This document shows, one piece after another, positions 16,807-26,701 of a stretch of 64,000 nucleotides of DNA. Source of the stretch: Acidobacteriota bacterium (GTDB taxonomy: Bacteria; Acidobacteriota; Terriglobia; Terriglobales; SCQP01); NCBI GenBank assembly GCA_027315185.1, contig DAHUYO010000005.1, positions 26,552 through 90,551 on the forward strand, read 5' to 3'. Below the pieces are notes generated by a model that saw only the letters and a list, made by a program, of their open reading frames with translations, did not search any database and was not told the DNA's origin. The position numbers and the translations under genes are program-made. Within the stretch, counting starts at the first letter, position 1. Every line of letters starts with the position of its first letter.

Positions 16807-17694
16807 TTAGCTGGCGTGGCGGGTGGCGGCGAGCTGGCGCAGCTCGCGGGGGCGCCAACCGCCCTGAGGCCGATGCTCCACCACGACGCGCTGGCCGGGA
16901 GCGGAGGCAGCTGCGCGGGGACGACGCTGGCGGCGCCAGAGCCAGCGGCCGACGGTGAGGGTTCCGCCGTAGGCGATGCCACTTTTGGCGGCTAGCCCCA
17001 CGCCCGCGGGGATAAGGGCGACGGCGCCACGGGCCATCGCCCGCCAGCCAAAGGCGCCGCCGACGATGGCCAAAATGGCCGGAGATTGCGCGCCCCAACT
17101 TACGGGTCGGCCATACAGCGCGGCCAGCTCCATGGCCAGACGCACTTGATTGGCGGTGAGCAGGACGGAATCCGAAGCGAACTCGCCGACAGCCCAGGCC
17201 ACGCCGAGCGGCGTGGGCACCACCTCCGGGATGGCGGTCAGGGCAGCCACCGCGGCGTTGCGCATGGCGGTGGATTGAATCAAGCCGCGCGCCGCCACGG
17301 GGCGCAGCGGCGGGAAATGGCGGCCGAGGGCGAGGAGCAGATGGCCGTGACGGCGGAGCAGCTCCTCGGCGCCGCGGCGGGGGGATGCGAGATCCAGCAC
17401 CACGGCCCAGTCGCAGCCCTGGGCGCGGGCGGCGGGCGTGGCGATGGCGGCGTGGGCGCGCCGACGCGCCGCGGCCAAGCCCGAGTCACCGGCCAACACG
17501 AACTCCAGCCGGCGCAGGGCTGCTTCGCGCTCGGCCGGAGGCATGGTCTCCGGGGCGAGATAACGGGCCAGGGCTTCGTGCTCGCTTTGGTTGGCGGCCA
17601 CCAACAACAGCGTGAACGGCTGCCGCGCGGCCTTGGCGATTTTTCCGGGCTGGACGCGCCGCACCTGGCGCCAGCTATCCTTCACCGCCCCCAT
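16807..17694 (-). CDS. Hypothetical membrane-associated protein, DUF697-like C-terminus
   Basis: RNAAVAALTAIPEVVPTPLGVAWAVGEFASDSVLLTANQVRLAMELAALYG. Confidence 0.5.
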   Translation of the reverse strand: MGAVKDSWRQVRRVQPGKIAKAARQPFTLLLVAANQSEHEALARYLAPETMPPAEREAALRRLEFVLAGDSGLAAARRRAHAAIATPAARAQGCDWAVVLDLASPRRGAEELLRRHGHLLLALGRHFPPLRPVAARGLIQSTAMRNAAVAALTAIPEVVPTPLGVAWAVGEFASDSVLLTANQVRLAMELAALYGRPVSWGAQSPAILAIVGGAFGWRAMARGAVALIPAGVGLAAKSGIAYGGTLTVGRWLWRRQRRPRAAASAPGQRVVVEHRPQGGWRPRELRQLAATRHAS

Positions 17695-17889
17695 GAGCTT
17701 AGTTTACGCCGCGGGCGCGGGAAGCGCACTGCGCCAAAGAGCCGGTTTTGACGGCGGGCCGGTCGGATGCCGGCGCTCCCAGCGGCGGCGGCGCAGCCGC
17801 CCAGGTTGGCCGGCGCGCCGAAAGCTGACCTTTGGCTGGGCGGAAATCGCTCGACGACCCCGGCCAAAGGACAGAGCGACGTTCCGTGT

Positions 17890-17918
17890 GGCGGGCGAAG
17901 CCGCCCGCGCCCCCCGGG
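17890..17918. repeat. Dispersed palindrome family A
   Basis: gcgggcgaagccgcccgcgccccccggg. Confidence 0.6.
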
Positions 17919-18003
17919 CGCCGGCCGCGTGCATTGGACGCGAGGTTTGGCTGCACCGGCGGCGAATGACAACCGGGACGGCTATCCCTCCGGAAGCGCG
18001 GGC

Positions 18004-19038
18004 TTACGGCTGCTTCTTGGCGGCGGCGAGCAACTGCTGGGCAAGATAATTCTGCACATGGGCGCGATCGCGCAGCACGGTCATGAGCGCGGTTTTCAGC
18101 ATCTGCTGCCGCTGCGCGCGGAGCTGGGCGGCGATGCGTTTGCGAACGGCGGGGTCGCTGAGTTTTTCCTTGCCGGGCAGCTCCTTGGCGACGAGCTTGA
18201 GGATGTAATAGCCGCGGGAGGTGGCGACCGGCGGCGAAACCTGGCCGGGCTGCAACTGGAGGAGCGCCTGGCGCAAGGCGCCGGGTGTATCGGCGGCGAG
18301 CGCGGACTCGGGAATCATGCCCAGATCGCCGCCACTTTCCGCGGTGGCGGCGCTGTCCGAATATTCCCGCGCGACGGTGGCAAAGGGCTTGCCTGCGTGC
18401 AACTCGGCGCGGATTTCGTGCAGGCGGCGGCGGGCCCGCGCCAAGGTGTAATGCGGCCCGCCGGGAAGGTGCGGCCCCGGACGGCGGTGCGTGGCGACCA
18501 GAATCTCCCGCACGTGATAGCGCGGTTCGGCGACGCTGAATTCGCCGGGATGCTGGTGGTAATAGGCGGTGATCTCCGCCGGGGACACGTGCACGGAACC
18601 GATCTCGCGGGCAAAAAAGCGGGCTAGCACCCATTGCCGGACTAGGCGCCTACGGAGCTGATCCGCGGGCGTATTGGGATCGCGCAGGCGGGCGAGACCC
18701 AAGGCGGTCTGGATGGCGGCGGCAGGCGCGGTGATGCCCTTGGAACGGGCATCTTGCAGGGCGACACGCTGATCCACCATCTCCGCCAACAAGGCCAACT
18801 GCAACTGCGCCAACTGATCGGCGGGCAGATCGCGGCCGCCGGTTTGCGCGGCGACGCGGCGGTTGAGCGCGGCCATGGTGATGACCTGGCCATTGACGCG
18901 GGCGGCGGCGCCGGACGGGGGAGAGGAATGGACCCAGCGGCAGCCGCCGGCGCCCAGCGCCAAAGTCAGCAGCAACGCCAGGGCGGCAGAGCCGCCGCGG
19001 CGGGGAGGGGAGGATGGACGGGGCAGCGCGGCAGCCAT
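18004..19038 (-). CDS. Peptidylprolyl isomerase (parvulin/PpiC-type), exported
   Basis: SurA/PpiC-like N-terminus (ARVNGQVITMAALNRRV) and parvulin domain (YHVREILVATHR...FATVAREYSDSAATAESGGDLGMIPESAL...GQVSPPVATSRGYYILKLV). Confidence 0.85.
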   Translation of the reverse strand: MAAALPRPSSPPRRGGSAALALLLTLALGAGGCRWVHSSPPSGAAARVNGQVITMAALNRRVAAQTGGRDLPADQLAQLQLALLAEMVDQRVALQDARSKGITAPAAAIQTALGLARLRDPNTPADQLRRRLVRQWVLARFFAREIGSVHVSPAEITAYYHQHPGEFSVAEPRYHVREILVATHRRPGPHLPGGPHYTLARARRRLHEIRAELHAGKPFATVAREYSDSAATAESGGDLGMIPESALAADTPGALRQALLQLQPGQVSPPVATSRGYYILKLVAKELPGKEKLSDPAVRKRIAAQLRAQRQQMLKTALMTVLRDRAHVQNYLAQQLLAAAKKQP

Positions 19039-19232
19039 CGGCGAAGGGGGTTACATTGTACCGCGCGGCAGGAAGCGAGGCGAGAGACGCGGGGCGCCGC
19101 TGGTCTTGCCGCGGCGAGCCGCAGTATTTTTTGCGCGCCTTAGTCGTGCGGGCGGTTTCGCGGCGTCTCCGCGCCGACTTTGCCCGCAGGCGGACGGCGC
19201 CGTCCCGGCGAGGGCGTGGTACAAAGGTTGCG

Positions 19233-19697
19233 ATGCGGATTAGCCGGGCGCAGATCGAACAGTTGGCGGCGTTTCGTTACGCCTTGCGGCAGTTTCTCCG
19301 CTTCAGCGAACGCGAGGCGCGGCGCGCCGGGGTGTCCCCGCAGCAGCATCAGTTGCTGCTGGCCATCAAGGGCATGCCGGGCCGGGACTGGGCGCACGTC
19401 GGCGAACTGGCCGAGCGCTTGCAGGTCAGCCACCATGCCGCGGTGGCGCTGATAACCCGCGCCCAGCGCCAGGGCCTGGTGCGGCGGCAGCGGGGCGCGC
19501 TGGACCGGCGCCGGGTCGAGGTGCGGCTGACGCCGCGCGGCGAAGAGCTGATCGCGCGGCTGGCGGCGCTGCACGCGGCGGAGCTGGGACGGATGGCGGC
19601 GCTGCTGCGGGACCGGCTGGAGGCGCTGGCGCCCCGGACGGGCGGCGGACAGGCGGCGATGAATCGGCGCGGGCACGGGCCCGCCGCGAACGGCTAG
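19233..19697 (+). CDS. MarR family transcriptional regulator
   Basis: RRAGVSPQQHQLLLAIKGMPGRDWAHVGELAERLQVSHHAAVALITRAQRQGLVRRQRGALDRRRVEVRLTPRGEEL. Confidence 0.8.
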   Translation: MRISRAQIEQLAAFRYALRQFLRFSEREARRAGVSPQQHQLLLAIKGMPGRDWAHVGELAERLQVSHHAAVALITRAQRQGLVRRQRGALDRRRVEVRLTPRGEELIARLAALHAAELGRMAALLRDRLEALAPRTGGGQAAMNRRGHGPAANG

Positions 19698-19712
19698 CGT
19701 AAAATCAAGGCC

Positions 19713-20894
19713 ATGCCTGCCTCGCGTTCCGCGCCGGAGATGGCCCCACCGCCGGCCGCGGAAGACCCCAACTCGATTTCCGCCGCCCTCGCCGCGCTGC
19801 GCGCCGGCCGCATGGTGGTGGTGGTGGACGACGCCGAGCGGGAAAACGAAGGTGATTTGACCGCGGCCGCCGACAGCATCACGCCGGAGACGATCAACTT
19901 CATGGCGCGGCACGGGCGCGGCTTGATCTGCGTGGCCATGACCGGGGAACGGCTGGACGGGCTGGCCATCCCGATGATGACCGAGCGCAACACCTCCAAC
20001 TTCGGCACCGCATTTTGCGAGAGCGTGGACGCGCGCGCGGGCGTGACCACGGGCATCAGCGCGGCGGACCGGGCGCACACCATTCGGCTGTTGGCCGATC
20101 CCGCGGCGCGGGCGGAGGATTTCGCCCGGCCGGGGCACGTGTTCCCCTTGCGGGCGCGCGAGGGGGGCGTGCTGGAACGGGCGGGACAAACGGAAGCGGC
20201 GGTGGATTTGGCGCGGCTGGCGGGGCTGTACCCGGCGGGGGTCATCTGCGAAATCATGAACGAGGACGGCACGATGGCGCGGGCGCCGGAGCTGGCGGAG
20301 TTTTGCCGCCGCCATGAGCTGCCGCTGATCGCGGTGGCCGACCTAATCCGCTACCGGCGGGAACATGAGCCGGGGCTGCGGCGGCTGGCGGAGACGGCGC
20401 TGGAGACGGCGTATGGGCCGGCACGGCTGCTCGTCTACGGAGCGGCGGGCAACGGCGAGCGGCATAGCGCGCTGGTCTTCGGGACGCCGTGCGCGGATCG
20501 GCCGGTGCTGGTGCGGGTGCAGGCGCATTGCCTTCCCGGGGCGATCTTCGCCTCCCGGCACTGCGACTGCCACGCCGCGCTGACGGGCTCGCTGGCGCAG
20601 CTCGGCGCGGCGGGGGAAGGGGTATTGGTGTACTTGCATCAAAACACCGGCGGGCTGGACCTGGACGCCTGGGGCGCCCATGCGCATGGCCACCCGGCCA
20701 GCGCCCTGGAGCGGGAGCCCGAGCCAACGGGGACGCCGGCGCAGTTGCCACTACAGCGGCAGATCGGCATTGGCGCGCAGATCCTGGCCGATCTGGGCGT
20801 GCGGCGGCTGCGGCTGCTGACCAACCATCCGCGCCGGGCGCCGGCGCTGGGCGCCTACGGGCTGGAAATCGTCGAACAAGTACCGATCGCCTAG
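19713..20894 (+). CDS. ribBA: 3,4-dihydroxy-2-butanone-4-phosphate synthase fused to a GTP cyclohydrolase II-like domain
   Basis: RibB motif DDAERENEGDLTAAA...HGRGLICVAM; RibA-like CLPGAIFASRHCDCHAAL; LLTNHPRR. Confidence 0.9.
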   Translation: MPASRSAPEMAPPPAAEDPNSISAALAALRAGRMVVVVDDAERENEGDLTAAADSITPETINFMARHGRGLICVAMTGERLDGLAIPMMTERNTSNFGTAFCESVDARAGVTTGISAADRAHTIRLLADPAARAEDFARPGHVFPLRAREGGVLERAGQTEAAVDLARLAGLYPAGVICEIMNEDGTMARAPELAEFCRRHELPLIAVADLIRYRREHEPGLRRLAETALETAYGPARLLVYGAAGNGERHSALVFGTPCADRPVLVRVQAHCLPGAIFASRHCDCHAALTGSLAQLGAAGEGVLVYLHQNTGGLDLDAWGAHAHGHPASALEREPEPTGTPAQLPLQRQIGIGAQILADLGVRRLRLLTNHPRRAPALGAYGLEIVEQVPIA

Positions 20895-21049
20895 ACACCG
20901 CCGTTGACTGCCGCGGGCGCCGCCGCGGCCGCGCCAGCCCGGGGCGAGCCGCCCGGTGGAATTGGGCCGGGTTCCACCGTGCTTTCCCGCCGGCGCGGAC
21001 GGCGCGACCCCCGCGAGCGGATTCGCAATTGGGCGCTTGCATCCGTATC

Positions 21050-22666
21050 ATGGATTCGATGGCCTCCGCAAAAGATCGCAGCCTGCCCAAGAGTTCGCTC
21101 CTGCAAAAAGTGACTCCGCTCGAGGGCCGGCGGTTTGTGGTTGTCTCCAACCGCGAGCCATTCGCCCATGTGCGCGACAGCGCCGGCGTCACGGTGGAGA
21201 AGCCGCCGAGCGGGCTGACGCTGGCGCTGGAACCGATGATGCAGGCGACGCGGGGCACCTGGATCGCCAACGCCAGCGGCAACGCCGATCATGAGTTCGT
21301 GGACGAGCGCGGGCACGTGCGCCAGACCGAGGAGATCGGCTATCATCTGCGGCGGTTATTTCTGCCGCCGCGGCTGACGGAGGATTTCTACACCGGGTTT
21401 TCCAACTCCGCGCTGTGGCCGCTGTGCCATATCGCCTATCACCAGCCGCGGTTCGAGGAGCGCTGGTGGCGGGCGTATGTGCGCGCCAATGAGCAGTTCG
21501 CGGAGGCGGTGGCGGATGAGATCGGCGGCGATCCGGCGGTGGTGTTCGTGCAAGACTTCCAACTGGCGCTGCTGCCGGCGATGATCCGGGAGCGGCGGCC
21601 GCAGGCGCTGATCGCGCAGTTCTGGCACATTCCCTGGCCGAACCCGGAGGCGTTTCGCGTCTGCCCCTGGCGGCGGGAACTGCTGCATGGGCTGCTGGGC
21701 AACGATCTGCTCGGCTTCCACCTGCCGTATCACTGCAACAACTTCTTGGACACGGTGGACCGGGAGTTGCAGGTGCGGGTGGAACGGGAAAGCCACGGCG
21801 TGATGGCCCAGGACCGGCTGACCACGGTGGCGGCGTTTCCGCTGAGCGTGGATTACGCGCGCATTCACCGGCGGGTGCAGCAGCCGGACGCGCAAGAGGA
21901 AGCGGCGCGGCTGCGGCGGCAGCGGGCGCAAAACCGCAAGCTGGTGCTGAGCGTGGAGCGGATGGATTACACAAAGGGGATTTTGGAGCGGATCGGGGCC
22001 ATCCACCGCCTGTTCGACCGCCATCCGAAGCTGAAGGAGACGGTCAGCTTCGTGCATATTGCCACGCCTAGCCGCACTGGGGTGCGGGCGTACCGGGATT
22101 ACACGGCGGCGGTGGACCGGGCGATCCTGCGGGTGAACGCGGCGCATGGCCGGCCGGACTGGCAGCCGGTGCAGGCCATCCACAAATACGTCGAACCGGA
22201 GCAAATTTGGACTTGGTACCACGCCGCCGACGCCGTGGTGGTCAGTTCCCTGCACGACGGCATGAACCTGGTCAGCAAGGAGTACGTGGCCGCCGGGCGG
22301 GATGACGGCGTGCTGTTCCTGAGCGAATTCACCGGCGCGTCGCGCGAGCTGCGCGAAGCGGTGTCCATCAACCCCTACGCCACCGACGCCTTCGCCGACG
22401 CTATGGCGGCGGGATTGGCGATGCCGGAGGCGGAGCGGCGGGAGCGGATGCGGCGGCTGCGGCTGCGCGTCGCCAACGCCGACGTGGGGGCCTGGGTGCA
22501 CGACATCTTGCGCGCCATTCACCAACGGGAGTTCGATGCCCAAAACGCCCTGTTCACCCCTCGCGCCGGCGCCCGCGGCTGGAAAGGCCCCACCGCGGTC
22601 CGCGCCGATGGCGGAGACCTGGAAGCCACGTCTGCGCCAGGCCCGGCGCGTGCTGGTAGCTACTGA
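21050..22666 (+). CDS. otsA: Alpha,alpha-trehalose-phosphate synthase (GT20)
   Basis: FVVVSNREPFAH, QFWHIPWPNPEAFR, LSVERMDYTKGI, DGMNLVSKEYVAA. Confidence 0.88.
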   Translation: MDSMASAKDRSLPKSSLLQKVTPLEGRRFVVVSNREPFAHVRDSAGVTVEKPPSGLTLALEPMMQATRGTWIANASGNADHEFVDERGHVRQTEEIGYHLRRLFLPPRLTEDFYTGFSNSALWPLCHIAYHQPRFEERWWRAYVRANEQFAEAVADEIGGDPAVVFVQDFQLALLPAMIRERRPQALIAQFWHIPWPNPEAFRVCPWRRELLHGLLGNDLLGFHLPYHCNNFLDTVDRELQVRVERESHGVMAQDRLTTVAAFPLSVDYARIHRRVQQPDAQEEAARLRRQRAQNRKLVLSVERMDYTKGILERIGAIHRLFDRHPKLKETVSFVHIATPSRTGVRAYRDYTAAVDRAILRVNAAHGRPDWQPVQAIHKYVEPEQIWTWYHAADAVVVSSLHDGMNLVSKEYVAAGRDDGVLFLSEFTGASRELREAVSINPYATDAFADAMAAGLAMPEAERRERMRRLRLRVANADVGAWVHDILRAIHQREFDAQNALFTPRAGARGWKGPTAVRADGGDLEATSAPGPARAGSY

Positions 22667-23336
22667 TTTCGACGGCACGATCTCCGCGATCGTGCCCGAC
22701 CCGAACGCGGCGGTGCTGCTGCCGGGCGCGGCGGACGCGCTGGCGGCGCTGGCGCGCCATCCGCGGGCGGCGGTGGCGGTCGTGACCGGCCGCTCGCTGG
22801 CCGACCTGCGCGCGCGCTGCCCGCTGCCGGGGGTGCACCTGATCGGCGGGCACGGGAATGAGCGCGACGGCGCGGTGGCGGAGGCGCCCGACTGGACGGC
22901 GCTGGCGGCGGAGGTGAAGCGGCAGGCCGCGGATTGGCCGGGCACGCAGGTGGAAGTGAAACCGTGGTCGCTGACGCTGCATTACCGCCGCGCGCCGCGG
23001 TTCGCCGCCGCGGTCACGGCTTTTGCCGCGGCCATGGCGCGCCGCCAAGGGCTGCGGCTGGTTCCCGGCGCTGGCATCGCCGAACTGACGCCGCCCACGG
23101 CGCAAACCAAAGGCGACGCGGTGCTGGCGCTGCGGCGGGAGTTGGACTGCGACTTGGCCCTGTACTTGGGCGATCAGGCCACCGATGAGGACGTCTTCGC
23201 CGCCGCCGACGCCGGCTTGTTCGGCATCCGCGTCGGCGCGGGGCCGACGCAGGCGCCGCTGTTTTTGCCCGATCCGGAGGCGGCCGTTTGCTTTCTGGCC
23301 GCGTTGCCGCGGTTCCTTTCAGGCCCAAGGGGCTAG
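22536..23336 (+). CDS. otsB: Trehalose-phosphatase (HAD family)
   Basis: VATDFDGTISAIV, VVTGRSLADLRAR, HGNERDG, KGDAVLALRRELDCDLALYLGDQATDEDVF. Confidence 0.88.
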   Translation: MPKTPCSPLAPAPAAGKAPPRSAPMAETWKPRLRQARRVLVATDFDGTISAIVPDPNAAVLLPGAADALAALARHPRAAVAVVTGRSLADLRARCPLPGVHLIGGHGNERDGAVAEAPDWTALAAEVKRQAADWPGTQVEVKPWSLTLHYRRAPRFAAAVTAFAAAMARRQGLRLVPGAGIAELTPPTAQTKGDAVLALRRELDCDLALYLGDQATDEDVFAAADAGLFGIRVGAGPTQAPLFLPDPEAAVCFLAALPRFLSGPRG

Positions 23337-23400
23337 CGCCCTGTATGCCGGGGGCGGCGGGCTGCGCGGCGGGTTGGCGGGCGCGCGGCGGCGTTCTTAA

Positions 23401-23950
23401 TCGCGGCGGTAATCGGCGGGCCAGATGAAAATTTCCTGCTGCGGCTCGGAGCGGTCCAGCGCCGTTATCTCCCAGCGGTGCTGGAACTCAGCAGTATCGA
23501 GGACGTCGAGCAACACCAGGCCCCATTCCGGCGCCGCCCAAAGCTCGTCGCGGACAACGCCGATTGGAGGCGGCTGAGTTCTACGCGAGCGCAGTCCAAG
23601 CCGTGGAGGACGCGCCGCTCCGCGGTGAAGGAGAAGCGCCACGGCCCGGTTGGCGCCCAGCGGTCCAGAGCGGGGAATATGGGCTTGCCGCGGGTGATGC
23701 GCACCGTCCGGTCCGCGTGGGACAGCCACGCGATGGTGTGGGTTGCCGGCTCCCATAGGCGGGAGATCCGCGGCGGATCGTCGTAATCCACCCGGGTATT
23801 TCCCCTGGCATCGCGCCGCCACGTCCCGGCGACCTCGCGCCCGGGACCGGCGCTTGCTCGCCAGCTTGCGGCGAAAGGCCGCTCCAGGACGGTCAGCGGC
23901 GGAACGAGGCGCCCGTTCAGCCAATCCGGCAGGGCCATAACTGTCCGCAT
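23401..23950 (-). pseudogene. Frameshifted hypothetical protein
   Basis: Plausible coding (MRTVMALPDWLNGRLVPP...HGLDCARVELS) in one minus frame, continued by PPIGVVRDELWAAPEWGLVLLDVLDTAEFQHRWEITALDRSEPQQEIFIWPADYRRD* in another; switch near 23560-23600. Confidence 0.5.
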
Positions 23951-23957
23951 GAATCTA

Positions 23958-25025
23958 TTAGTCGCAATGCCCAGGGGCGCCTGCCGCGTCGCTCTCGCCC
24001 ACCGTGCAGTCCCATGGGTCCGTCTCGCTGAACCGCACGGCGACGAAGTACGCCTTGATGAGAGGCTCGCAGGGTATACCAGCGATTTCGACGTCCGTCC
24101 AGCCCTTTTCGCCGCACGCATATGGCGGGGGGTTCGTGCATGCGGGCATCTCATTGCAGAACCTGGTTTGGCCCACGGCCTGATAACCGTTCGCAGGGTA
24201 GCCGTACTCGGCAAAGACAGCAAGGTACCTGAGGGGCAGCTCTGCTGAGTAGAGAAGCCCCAACGCACTGCACTCCACCTGGCTCTCGGAAGTGAACTGG
24301 TATTCCGTGCCGTCCGTGAACGGTATACTCTGATCGTTCTCGGTCGAGATATAGCCGTTCCAGGGGACGCTGGAACCGACCAGCCAGCCACCCGTCCCGT
24401 GCAGGGAATTGTAGACGTACGGCTGGTGGGTCACGCCCGGGCACTCGCAGCCGGGGGGACAGGTCCCGCTGGCTGTGCCGTCGAGCAGGACCGATGTGTA
24501 GAGGTACGTACCGTCCGTGCTCTGGCTGGCATAGGTGTCGTAGCCTGGGTTCATCCAGCTGCCGCAGCTCCCTCCTCCTTTGCCTTGGAAATACGCCGCC
24601 GGCCGCAGGCGTGCGCCTCGCGTCGCGGCCGAGCGGTCCACCGGGCCCGGACCGGCGCGATGCATGTACCGCCTCTGCCGCTGAACATGATCGTCGAGGC
24701 GGCTCAGCACAGCGGGCCCCAGTGCTTGGCCAAACGCGGTGCGGGCGGCCCGGACAAGCGCGTCGCGCTGGGCCATGAACGCTGCCAGGTCAGGCGGCGC
24801 GCCCTTGGCGTCGCCCGTCTTGACTGCAATGTTGTATGCGGCGAGTAGCAACAGGTAGCGCCGACCGAATGCGTTCACGATCGCCGCGGCCGCGCTGGCT
24901 CTCCGGCCCCGGGCGCCGACGACCGGGGCGAGCATTGCTCGCCGCCTCCCCGCTGCACGCCCCGTCGCGCCGAGGACGCCGCTGGCCGCGAGAAAGAACA
25001 GCCGATGAGCTGTCAAGTCCGACAC
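23958..25025 (-). CDS. Hypothetical protein, Cys-rich C-terminal half, GTG start
   Basis: Long ORF with noticeably lower GC than the flanks. Confidence 0.5.
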   Translation of the reverse strand: MSDLTAHRLFFLAASGVLGATGRAAGRRRAMLAPVVGARGRRASAAAAIVNAFGRRYLLLLAAYNIAVKTGDAKGAPPDLAAFMAQRDALVRAARTAFGQALGPAVLSRLDDHVQRQRRYMHRAGPGPVDRSAATRGARLRPAAYFQGKGGGSCGSWMNPGYDTYASQSTDGTYLYTSVLLDGTASGTCPPGCECPGVTHQPYVYNSLHGTGGWLVGSSVPWNGYISTENDQSIPFTDGTEYQFTSESQVECSALGLLYSAELPLRYLAVFAEYGYPANGYQAVGQTRFCNEMPACTNPPPYACGEKGWTDVEIAGIPCEPLIKAYFVAVRFSETDPWDCTVGESDAAGAPGHCD

Positions 25026-25348
25026 CCCCTGCGCCGATGCCGAGCCTTTGGGACGCCAATCCGACGTCCGGGCCGTGCACCTCTTCGCTCCTAGGGGCGC
25101 GGGGGGGGCACAGTGTTGCCGACGTTTGCCGGCGGCGGGCCGGCGAGCGCCAGGACGAAGAAGCGAGGCACGCAGGTGACCGCTCGCATTTAAAACACCT
25201 CGGCGCCCAGGATGGCGCAGACGCCGCCGCCGGGCAATCCCCCCGGCGGGGTGGGTGTTGGCCGGCTGCGGGGCCGCGTGCCGTTCCCCGCAGTGCCCGG
25301 GTAGGGCGGTGTTTGCCGCCAGCGGCCGGCGGGACGCCGGCGCTCCGC

Positions 25349-26476
25349 CTAGCCGCGCTGGTCGAGGGGGATGTAGGTCTGCGGGACCTTGGGGCCGGAG
25401 TATTCTGCCCGGGGGCGGATGAGGCGGTTGTCGGCGTATTGCTCCAGAACATGCGCGGTCCAGCCGCTCATGCGGGAGATGGCGAAGATCGGCGTATACA
25501 GATCCACCGGAATGCCGAGGTCGTAGTAGGTGGAGGCGGAGTAGAAATCCACGTTGGCGTTCAGGCCCTTCTCCGTCTTCATGAACTCCTCGATGCGGCG
25601 CGAGGTTTGGTACAGCTTTTCGTGGCCGCTGCGGCGGCCCAACTCCTCGGACATGCGGCGCAGGTGGGTGGCGCGGGGGTCCTCGGTGCGGTAGACGCGA
25701 TGGCCGAAGCCGGAAATTTTCTTGTGCTCGGCGATCATTTGCCGCACCACGGGCAAGGGATCGGCGTCGCCGATGCGCAGCAGAAACTTGATGACCGCCT
25801 CATTGGCGCCGCCGTGCAGCGGGCCCTTGAGCGCGCCCAGGGCGGAGGTAACGGCGGAATACAGATCACTGAGCGTGGCGGCGGTGACGCGGGCGGCGAA
25901 GGTGGAGGCGTTGAACTCGTGGTCGGCGTGGAGGATGAGGGCGATGTCCAGGGCCCGGGCGGCGGTTGCATCGGGCCGCGCGCCGTTCAGCATGTACAGG
26001 AAATTGGCGGCGACGCCCAGGTCCGCGGCCGGCGCCAGCGGCGCCTGGCCTTGGCGAATGCGGGCGAAGGCGGCGACGACCGTGGGCGTCCGCGCCAGCA
26101 GGCGCAGCGCCTTGCGGCGGTTCGCCTCCGGTGACATGTCGCCGCCGTCGGGATCGTAAAAGCTGAGGCCGGAAACCGCCGTGCGCAGCACGTCCATCGG
26201 CGCCGCCTGGGCGGGAAATTCGCTCAGCCAGCGCAGCACTTGCTCCGGGACGGCGGCGGCGGCGCGCAACTGGGTCTGCAAGTCCCGCAGTTGGGCGGCG
26301 TTGGGCAACGCTCCGTTCCAGAGCAGGTAGGCGGTTTCCTCGAAGCTGGATTTTTCCGCCAGGTCGTGGATGTTGTATCCACGGTAGGCGAGAACGCCTT
26401 TCTGACCGTCAATGAAGGCTATTGCCGAGGGGGACGCAACCACGTCCTCCAGTCCACGTGTCGCCACAGTTGGCAT
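25349..26476 (-). CDS. gltA: Citrate synthase
   Basis: LADHEFNASTFAARV, GPLHGGANEAV, ISGFGHRVYRTEDPRA, NVDFYSASTYYDLGIPVDLYTPIFAISRMSGWTAHVLEQ. Confidence 0.9.
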   Translation of the reverse strand: MPTVATRGLEDVVASPSAIAFIDGQKGVLAYRGYNIHDLAEKSSFEETAYLLWNGALPNAAQLRDLQTQLRAAAAVPEQVLRWLSEFPAQAAPMDVLRTAVSGLSFYDPDGGDMSPEANRRKALRLLARTPTVVAAFARIRQGQAPLAPAADLGVAANFLYMLNGARPDATAARALDIALILHADHEFNASTFAARVTAATLSDLYSAVTSALGALKGPLHGGANEAVIKFLLRIGDADPLPVVRQMIAEHKKISGFGHRVYRTEDPRATHLRRMSEELGRRSGHEKLYQTSRRIEEFMKTEKGLNANVDFYSASTYYDLGIPVDLYTPIFAISRMSGWTAHVLEQYADNRLIRPRAEYSGPKVPQTYIPLDQRG

Positions 26477-26563
26477 TGGTCTCGCTCCCCCGAAAGGCAA
26501 ACAGACTTTTATATCTCATTTTACGCCCGGGCTCAAATAACGGGCGCGGGCCCCAGCGCGGCC

Positions 26564-26595
26564 GCGCCGCGCGTCCCGCTTACCCGCAGGCTGGG
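26564..26595. repeat. Dispersed repeat GCGCCGCGCGTCCCGCTTA..GCAGGCTG
   Basis: Near-identical copy at 29567-29598. Confidence 0.5.
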
Positions 26596-26701
26596 CCGGG
26601 GCCCCGCACTCCCCAGCCCGGCCTGCGGGTCTCCGGGAGCCGCGCCGCCCCGCCGACCGGGGGCGGACCCGCCCCGCGGCGCGGAAGCTCCGGGCGCGCG
26701 G

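Noticed and set aside
21356-22945. 529-aa minus-strand ORF opposite otsA/otsB
   Set aside because: Antisense shadow of well-supported otsAB genes
25220-25345. Structured RNA (SRP-like or riboswitch) in the GC-rich stem-rich region before citrate synthase end
   Set aside because: No conserved SRP, RNase P or riboswitch core motif found; stems look like the dispersed intergenic repeats
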